A stretch of 52,322 bases of DNA. It comes from Mnemiopsis leidyi. Taxonomy: Eukaryota > Ctenophora > Tentaculata > Lobata > Bolinopsidae. Below the pieces are notes generated by a model. It was given only the letters and a program-made list of their open reading frames with translations, was not told the DNA's origin and did not search any database. Where the stretch lies: NCBI GenBank assembly GCA_000226015.1, contig JH153265.1, positions 156,873-209,194 of the forward strand. The letters are read 5' to 3'. This document shows, piece after piece, positions 45,005 through 52,322 of the stretch. Positions within the stretch are counted from its first letter, which is position 1, and every line of letters starts with the position of its first letter. The translations under genes and the position numbers were made by a program.

Positions 45005-48000
45005 TCATGACAAGGGTTTATGTTTCTTCCTCTTCCTACTGGAGGAGCTATCATCTGAACTGTACTTTCTATCATCATCGAACTTGGAACTAAACCGAAA
45101 GCTGGAGGGAATACCAGGGACGTTAGTTCGTGCAGTCTGTCCCTTGAGGTCGATAACAACGGCGCAGTTATTGGTCGGTACGCAGGTAGGCGTGGTGCGT
45201 CCATAGAGTGTGTAATAGAGCTGGGCAAGACAACACCTCAGGTTAAAGTCTTGGTGCTCGTTAAGGAGCCTCCAGAGCCGCTCCACCAAGTGTAGGTTGT
45301 TTAGGAAACAATCCTGGTGTTTGGTGAAGAGAGGCAGTTTGTAGAGTTGCTGTGCGGCGTAGCACCGGATAAAGGGCGACTGATCAAACTCGATCAAGGA
45401 GAGGATCGTGTTAAGGTCCCGTTCAGAACTCTCATTTTTGATGAAAAGCGCGAGGAGCTGAATTGCCGTGCACCGCACGTGGAAAGACTGTCCACGTTTT
45501 AGATGCGCGCTGAATATTGAACTGTCCTTCAAATTGTCCATGATGTGCCCATACTGAATAAGTTTTGAAATGAACCGCAAACAAGCAGCCGAAACAATCT
45601 GCTGGTAGCTCGGCATTTTCTTATCTATATTTAGATAACAGACAATCTTGGGCAAAACTTGTTTTACGTGCTTTAAAACTTGCTCCATCTTATAGTCGAC
45701 TTTGTGGGGGACGGTATAAGTGAGACCGTCTATAATTGCAACAATCATCGAACTGTCATCAAATTCGTTCCTCTGATTGTCGTTGTAATAAAGCTGCTGG
45801 TACAGAAACTGAACGATACGCGGGGTCGTGTAATCTGCGTGATCCTTGATCCGCCCGATAGCCCGCATGAACTCTTGTTGGATGAAATACAAGGGGAAAT
45901 CGCTAAAGTCGTTCATTCGAGTAAACTTTTCGTTGTCCACACTGCCGTAGAGTTTCCGGTAAAGGTTGATGAGAACTTCCTCGTTAACGGTGGGGTCTCC
46001 GGAGATTGAGATACATTTAGCAAGGGAGTGTAGGGCTTGCTTTCGGACCTGTTGTGGACATGATATTGGTATCAGAGCAGGTTGCAATCAGAGCACGTTA
46101 CTATCAGAACACATTACTATCTGAATATGCAATACAAAAATTTGTCGATTTAGGCTCGATATATAGCTAACGCTGAACGTAATTTCTGCAATTTTTGTCG
46201 AGAAATTTGTTAAAACTTAACCCAATGAAAATAAGAAGATAAAACAGATCGAAATACCTGGTAGTAGCACTTATCGTCCAGTAGAACTGTACTGAGGGTG
46301 TTAATTGTAGCTTGAGACGGGAAGTTTGGTAGAACCTGAAATGGGAGATGTTAGTTGAATCTTAAAGGATGGACCTGCCAAGTCCGTATAAAAGTAGTCT
46401 CGGAGGAAATCGGAAAATTCGTCCAAGTTCTCACTAGGATCACACGAGACCCAATCATGGACTGGCTTCATTGATTGGTTCTTTCTGCTAGGCGTTAGCA
46501 AATAAATTACAGCTGTACAATTGTATCATAAATCTAGTCCCCTTTCTTACCCTAGGCCCCTTTTTTACTGTAGTCCCCTTTCTTATTTATTACATATTAC
46601 TTTTTGGAGAAGCTTTTGATGACTTAGCCACTGTTTTATCATCGTTATTTTTGGACCTGCGTCACTTGGCATGTCGTCAAAATTTAAAGTTACTTCTACA
46701 AAATACCCTCTATAAACTTTATTTCTAAAGATTTATTTTAATTGATATGTGTGTTGTTGTGTGTTTGTGTTGTGTGAAATTTGTGTTCTGTAAATTAAAT
46801 CAAATCCGAATTGTTTAAAAAGATTGTTTGTTGCTGGTGTCTTTAAATAAAATGCGGGGAAATTTATCCCAGGAAACCTTTTACAAAACTAAAAAACCCT
46901 GTATTAAGTTCGCCTATCACCCTGCTTAAGTAATGTATTTATGTAACGTCCCCCAAGTACCCTAACAGAACAACTCAGACTCACCTCAGCAGCGATGTGC
47001 TGGTATACGACATCTCGCTCGTGTAGCAACATCGCCTGCCACATGTAGTCCGGCATCTCGATACTGGTCTTGCTCAGCCACAGCATCTCCGGGTCGACCC
47101 TCAGCCAGATGACGGGACTGTCTTGGTCGGAATGAGACAAGTCGATGTCAACCTCCTCGCCTGCGTGTTACTTTGTTTGTGTGTTTGTTTGTGCTAGAAA
47201 AATATAGACTAAGGTAACAACATGACCCTCATTGACTTACACGGATTCAGATAAACATTCGGCAAATAAAAATTAGTAAGTAAGATTACTAAGACTTTGC
47301 TCTTGTTACCGGTAAACAGAGGTATCTTCTTTTTCTTGTTTCTCCTGCTTTTGCTCTGACAGTTCAGTTCTTGTAGAACATCTGTTTTCTCGACCTATAG
47401 AAATAAATATGGAAACGGAGTATCGGATACCGATTACATACGATTATGATAAACGATCTTGAATGAAGACTCGAGAAAGTCCGAAAACCGCGAAAAAATA
47501 AGCTAGAGAAGGAACCTGGAGAAGATTTGAGAAACTTCCATCTAACTCCTGCACCAGAACAGTAAGCTGTCCGACATACTTCTCACAATCATGCAGTGTC
47601 TTCTGTTTAATCGTCACATCCGCAACGTTCCTCTTCCGATTGAAAGCAAAACTGAAGTTCAGAGTACAAAATCCCGGCTGGTAGACGTAGCGAGACATGA
47701 AGTCGGAGAGGTCTTTACCAGATACCACCTGGATGGTCTTGAGGAAGTCCTGAGTGGAGAGCAGAGCGTTGATGCTGCTGCTCTCGCCTGAAGGGTTGAT
47801 CCAGGCCAGTGAAAGGAGCTTTTTGATAACGTTCTGGATTAGCTCCTTGTTGCCCAGTCTGTTTTCTACAATTCTCATAACAAGCATGCTCTTAAGCTCC
47901 ATCAGCTCTAAGATATGGGGTGGTGTTAGCATGGGGTCCATGTGGAATATTTGGGCGTTATTCCCGGATGTCAGTGGATAGCTCTGAGACTTGTCCTTAA

Positions 48001-49347
48001 GATGGAGCGGTGGTAGTAGTTGCTCGCATTCAGCCTCGTACACTCGCATCATCTGTTGATACACCCAAAATCGACATTCGTTATTTCCAAATATCTTCCT
48101 CATAAAAAGAAGAAAGAGGATGTTCTTTATGCCGACTACCAACCAGGTGTCGTTGTACGATTCTGGGACGATAAACACTCCGAAGTACTGACTGGCGATA
48201 GCCATGCCCAGGGCACGGCGGGTGTGGAGAGTTTGGTCGATAATTCGGGCCGAGTGGAGCAGATTGATGCTAGCCGTGGTAAGTGATGCATAACTCTGAT
48301 AATCACTCAGCAGTTCGTCCACGAAGACTATCTTGTAATCTCCGAAAGGGAGTGACATGTTCATGTAGTCCACGTATATAGGATACACTCGCTGTAGAAA
48401 CTCAACAGTGTGCTGAAGTAGCGGCACCAGGCCCTTCGGACAGAAGTACGCCACGTTGTTTTTAGTTGGTTCGGCTATAACGTCAAAGTTTCCGATAGCA
48501 AAACCTATCCCGGTGGCAGCAGTTGGTATGGCTAGGTTAAAAACGTAGTTTTTGTGTTTCTCGTCTGACGAGAGACTGTACTCTTTCAGCTCGCCCGACG
48601 AAACGACGGTTAGTTCGGAGTTGACGCTGAATTCTAGTTGCCAGTGACAGCGAGCTGAGGCAGAGTCGATACAGGGGAAACAGTATCGGGCAGAATTGGC
48701 GAACTGGGAGGTGTAGAGATGGGCTTTTTCTGAAATTGAAGTTTTAGATAATTGTGGATGTTTCTAAAGTTTAAAAGATAGCATAATTGCAGTTGAAGTA
48801 TTATACACCTAAAATTTAGCACTTTTAAGTTAAGAAAACAATAACTAAAGAATTTTAATAGTATCTTACTTATCCCATCAGTCCCATCGGGTATGTAGAA
48901 GTGAATTCCACAAATAGGATCTTCTATAGAAAACTCTACTCTGACTTTAACGTTTGGCCTAGATGTATTGGGAGAGGCTAACTTAGCTTGAATCTCTTTC
49001 GGTACCTCAATCTTCAACTCCCCTTGGTTCTTGTAATCGTAATCGTTCTTCAAGATAGCAATTTGATATTTCGTGAGGAAATAATCAAGTTTCCGCTTGG
49101 AAGGATCTCCACAAATCTGATGGAATGGATCGTCGTGAGTGAATTTAACATCTTGGATATCATCAACCGTGACGTTGTAGATTCTTGTCTGCTGCGTGTT
49201 GAGAGATACAAATGTGATAATGTCACTCAGAGGTCGGATCGTCAGTTCAGTAAACCCGGAAATGGATTTCCTAGTGAAGTTAACCGAGCTGATGCTGACT
49301 ATCTGATGGAGGACTTCGTAGTCTTCCTCCGTCTTGTCTGAACCCAT
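45005..49347 (-). CDS. TAF2: TFIID subunit TAF2, 6 exons, 1024 aa
   Basis: Exons: 49347-48870, 48729-47516, 47394-47310, 47160-46985, 46335-46258, 46048-45005 (TAA). All phases agree. The order matches metazoan TAF2 from end to end. It has an N-terminal beta-rich domain (VNFTRKSISGFTELTI), then an M1-aminopeptidase-like core (ARYCFPCIDS, NLLHSARIIDQT, VSGKD, FAFNRKRNV, VTVQELDGS equivalent VLVQELDGS), the basic motif SKSRRNKKKKIPL, and C-terminal helical repeats ending in a Ser/Lys tail. The peptidase HExxH site is replaced (MAIAS before QYFG), as expected for this non-catalytic family. TAF2 recognises initiator and downstream promoter DNA with TAF1 in TFIID. It is shorter than human TAF2 (1199 aa), mainly because the His/Lys-rich tail is reduced to a short Ser-rich, Lys-rich end. 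Confidence 0.95.
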
Positions 49348-49857
49348 AGCACCGGACGCTATGTCAAGTCTGGTCCAACATTAGCTGAGTGAAAATAACT
49401 GACTTAGGAGTTTTTAATTAAGAGTTAGAATGGAACATGTAAAAAATTAGCATAGAATGTTGTAAATATTTGAGAGGACCTGAAACGTACGTACGTTTTG
49501 GTCAGAGATTAAATAATCAGAGATCAGAATAAAGTAGTCGAGGTTGTTCAAATCATAAAATTGAGTTTTACAACATACAAAGAAGATTAGATAAGGGCCC
49601 AATTAATCAATCAAATTACTCTTTAATTGCTGCAGCTTTAATACTAAGTCGTCGTTGGTTATCAATCACGAGAATTCAGAATATCTGTTTAATACAAATG
49701 TTGCAGCACAAACATTTAACATAGGTGTTGTTTGTTTTCTCATATTAAGTTCTCATCATCGAATATTCTGCTTTCCGTTTTCGCGTTTAAATCACGCCGC
49801 ACCTCCATCATGTTCAAATCTAACTCTGATCTACGCAGTCCAGAATCCAGTCTGATC
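49348..49857. promoter_or_regulatory. 510-bp spacer between AMPK beta and TAF2
   Basis: This short head-to-tail spacer must hold the AMPK beta 3' UTR and the TAF2 promoter. Minus-strand AATAAA-type signals occur near 49640 and 49690. No other feature is seen. Confidence 0.45.
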
Positions 49858-51888
49858 TCAATATTCGTTCTTGAGAATTGGCTTGTAAAGCATGGTGGTG
49901 ACGTATTTTCTCTTGTACCTGTGTGTAGCACCGAGCACCATAACACCGTCTCTTACCGTCAGGGCGTACAGGTGATTTAGCAGCACGTGCTGAAACGGTG
50001 TGTTGGTAGAACAGGGATGTAACCGTAAATACGGGTAGCAAATGTAAATTGGGCATGTAAGATTGGATCAGTTCATAAATCGACAACTCGAGTTTACAAT
50101 CGTAACACATGAGTTAGCAATCGCGATGTACCGCTTTCGCTGTCATATCAATACCATTAAGAATAAAGAAAGATTTGGAAAAAAATATACCCTATAGAAC
50201 TCTAGAACCCTATACACCCTATAGAACTCTAGAAATTCAATTTTGGTACGAGCGGACCAACGTGATCGATATGGCATGACCAGCCCGGCCAGCGCGCACA
50301 AACGCGCGGAATTATCGCGCGAAAATCGGTTGTTTTACTATCAGAAGTTAGCAAGAAAAACCGCGCGTTCCGTCAATTTCAAACATTCCGCCAACCGGCC
50401 CTGACTTAATCTCACTATACATCTTACCATAGCTACAATATGAAGCTGTAGCGAGACGAAGCCTACGACTAACACCCCCTGTAAACGAAAATACCAACCT
50501 GAGGTTCGGGCAGCAAAGTAGGGTCCGTACTTTGATCGGTCTCAGCGTTAAGGATACCTCTGCTCAATTGTACAGGTAACTGAGGGGGCGGCCCCGCGTT
50601 GTTGTACATACCCATGTCGGGAATATCTGACGTGAAGCCGTCATCCGAATATTTTTGGTCTTCCTCTGGAATGTTGAGGATGAGTAAATAAGAACTTGGG
50701 TTGTGGTGACCAAAGCAGAAATAGAACAAATAACAGCTCAATGACGCTCTAGAAAGAGAAATTAACAAGAGCCTGTAGACAAGACGATTATAAGTCGATC
50801 GATACATGTGAAAACACTGCATTGTCCAATATCAAGATTAAAGCAGTATTATAGATAGTTTTATCTTGAGGACGGAGTAAAGATAACTTACACTTGTTAC
50901 TGAAATATAAAGCCTGCGGAAATACTGATGCTTCGAAATACTTACCTCCAAGATCTTTGTAATCGAAAGTTCTGGCAGCTCCTTCAGCTCCTTCAGTACA
51001 GGATATACAGAGAGAAGAATCGTCTTTGGTAACTGTTATGACGTTGTTAAAGCTACCTGTAGCATGTAGTAACGGTAAGGGACATGAGTTACAGAAGCTA
51101 ACTAGGAAAGCAGAATGAATCGCCTAAACTTCATTGAAACGTGAATTATTTAGGACACTTGCACTCCGAGTACACGACAAATATATATGTTTAGGATTTC
51201 TTCAAAAACACGAAGAACCCAATCCGAAAAAAATGATACATGATATATGATGCAGTGTGAAGCTATTTATGGACTGACGTTACCTACCAAGTTTGTTAGG
51301 AATATTGTTAATCTTCGGATCATGCTTCCACTCGCCATCCACAAAGAACTTAAACTCGTATTTTCCAGGCAACAGGTCTGGAGTTCAGTTAGTTTAATTA
51401 GAAGTTGTTAATTAGAGGCTAATAGTTTACTTTCTCGATTACAGCGAGGGCCTCTCTATCACTTTGGGGATGCCACAAAAAAATATGTTTCCCTCACTAC
51501 TAAAAATAACTAACCAATAGATTCAATGTACTCATTGTCACAGAACTTCATGGCTTGCCTCTGCCAGTCGTTGAAGCTCCCGCTGAGATGTACGCCGCTG
51601 TAATGGTCCATTACCGACTCCTGCCATTTAAACAGTACCGGAATTGTCTTCTCCTCATTGTCTATCTTGTCTGCCGGCTTGACCTGTGGCAAATTGTTTG
51701 TATGCTCTGTTTTTTTCAGTTGTTTGCCACACAAGGTAATTTGTAAGAAAATAGGTGTTTTTTAAATGAAAAATGGAATTTTCTTTATGGGAGGTTAAAA
51801 ACAAACCAACCTCTCTAATGATAACTGGTTCATTAGAGCTCCCTTCAATTGCATAGTCGTCTTGTCTCTGGGACTGTGTCTGCCCCAT
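49858..51888 (-). CDS. PRKAB1: AMP-activated protein kinase beta subunit, 6 exons, 248 aa
   Basis: Exons: 51888-51811, 51683-51515, 51377-51288, 51056-50946, 50665-50499, 49989-49858 (TGA). All phases agree. MGQTQSQR is a typical N-myristoylation start. Exons 2-4 make the glycogen-binding CBM48 domain, keeping the sugar-contacting residues (W of SGSFNDW, K of EFKFFVDG, W of DGEW, N of GSFNNVI). The residue matching Ser108, the autophosphorylated site used by allosteric activators in beta-1, is Cys. Exons 5-6 give the alpha/gamma-binding domain (PPPQLP, DPTLLPEPQ, HVLLNHLYAL, ATHRYKRKYVTT, LYKPI) with an extra four-residue tail. It scaffolds the AMPK trimer in energy sensing. Beta-1 versus beta-2 cannot be assigned; an invertebrate single-copy gene is likely. 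Confidence 0.95.
50285..50400. other. CGCG-rich cluster in AMPK beta intron 5
   Basis: Within intron 5 (49990-50498) there is a local burst of CGCG words, including AACGCGCGGAATTATCGCGC and AACCGCGCGTTCCG, in otherwise AT-rich DNA. Some match the E2F-type pattern TTTCGCGC on the minus strand. A 30-bp direct duplication (CCCTATAGAACTCTAGA) precedes it at about 50190-50235. Confidence 0.4.
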
Positions 51889-52322
51889 TTACAACCTCAT
51901 TTTATCTAAAACAATAATGTTTACTATTCAGCAGTAGTTTAAGGGGGAATTGTAAAAATTTAGCTAGACCAACGGACTGTACAGTAACCTAAAGCACCCT
52001 AATGGGCATCAATTGCACCACTTATTTTTTGATTCTAAGATGACGCATTTTTAAAAATCGCAAAAAGAAAATTTTTCCGAGAATTTGGAAATTTTTGGAA
52101 ATTTACATTCATGCTGAAAATTTGCACGAATTTCATTCATACCTTTGTAAAGCAGCTGTGAAAATTTCACGAAAAACTAATAAAAGTTGACTCAATGACA
52201 CCTGTCCAAAGTTGCCAAGTCCCAAAAATTTCTTTTTTATGTTAACTAACTTTGAAAATTTGAACACGCTACTGTGAAATGTCAAGCACCTTGAAACTTT
52301 GCACACAGGTAGAAGACAGCGA
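51889..52322. promoter_or_regulatory. Upstream region of AMPK beta to window edge
   Basis: AT-rich sequence upstream of the AMPK beta start codon, presumably 5' UTR and promoter. AAATTTTT words recur around 52050-52110. No gene is seen before the window ends. Confidence 0.4.

Noticed and set aside
46301..46501. Coding-like minus-strand frame in TAF2 intron 4 (contains MKPVHDWVSCDPSENLDEF)
   Set aside because: It overlaps TAF2 exon 5 in a different frame, and the TAF2 exons on both sides join in phase without it. I know no family match.

Overview
The window looks like nuclear DNA of an invertebrate animal. It is AT-rich, its genes are split by GT-AG introns, and the genes recognised are animal or eukaryote-wide families (nucleobindin, SH3YL1, CDCA7, TAF2, AMPK beta) together with three unrelated rhodopsin-class receptors. 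A LINE fragment and several small inverted-repeat transposons are also present. The receptors have weak class A signatures of the kind seen in early-branching animals, but the sequence does not settle the phylum. All gene models below were assembled by eye from splice sites and reading-frame continuity; in each case the exon lengths sum to a whole number of codons.

Layout: 1-3.5 kb is repeat-rich (a LINE fragment on the minus strand, two copies of a 0.9-1.0 kb repeat, and a GC-richer block between inverted ACTT/AAGT microsatellites). 3.9-8.9 kb is a complete eight-exon nucleobindin gene (+). 8.9-22.4 kb has no gene I can support. It holds a stack of non-autonomous mobile elements: an 85-bp hairpin element with an 8-bp target duplication, a 0.68-kb MITE, a 0.9-kb inverted-repeat element with a 9-bp target duplication and a coding-like cargo, a palindrome of palindromes, a CCAAT-studded MITE, and two copies of a 0.7-kb repeat. 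22.4-25.9 kb is an eight-exon opsin-like GPCR (+) whose first splice donor lies in a tandem array.

26.8-51.9 kb is a head-to-tail row of four minus-strand genes. In transcription order these are AMPK beta subunit, TAF2, CDCA7 and SH3YL1, separated by about 0.5, 0.8 and 1.3 kb. Two intronless plus-strand GPCR genes sit inside this row, one in SH3YL1 intron 1 and one in CDCA7 intron 3, each antisense to its host. A 718-N gap falls in a CDCA7 exon; its two flanks share 25 identical bases, and collapsing the gap restores the reading frame exactly.

The genes do not form one pathway. AMPK beta acts in energy sensing, TAF2 in core-promoter recognition by TFIID, CDCA7 in chromatin remodelling linked to DNA methylation, SH3YL1 in membrane and actin dynamics, and nucleobindin in Golgi/secretory calcium binding. 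The parts most worth follow-up are the nested receptors, the duplicated splice donor, the lysine-less opsin-like receptor, the cargo-bearing transposon and the extended CDCA7.
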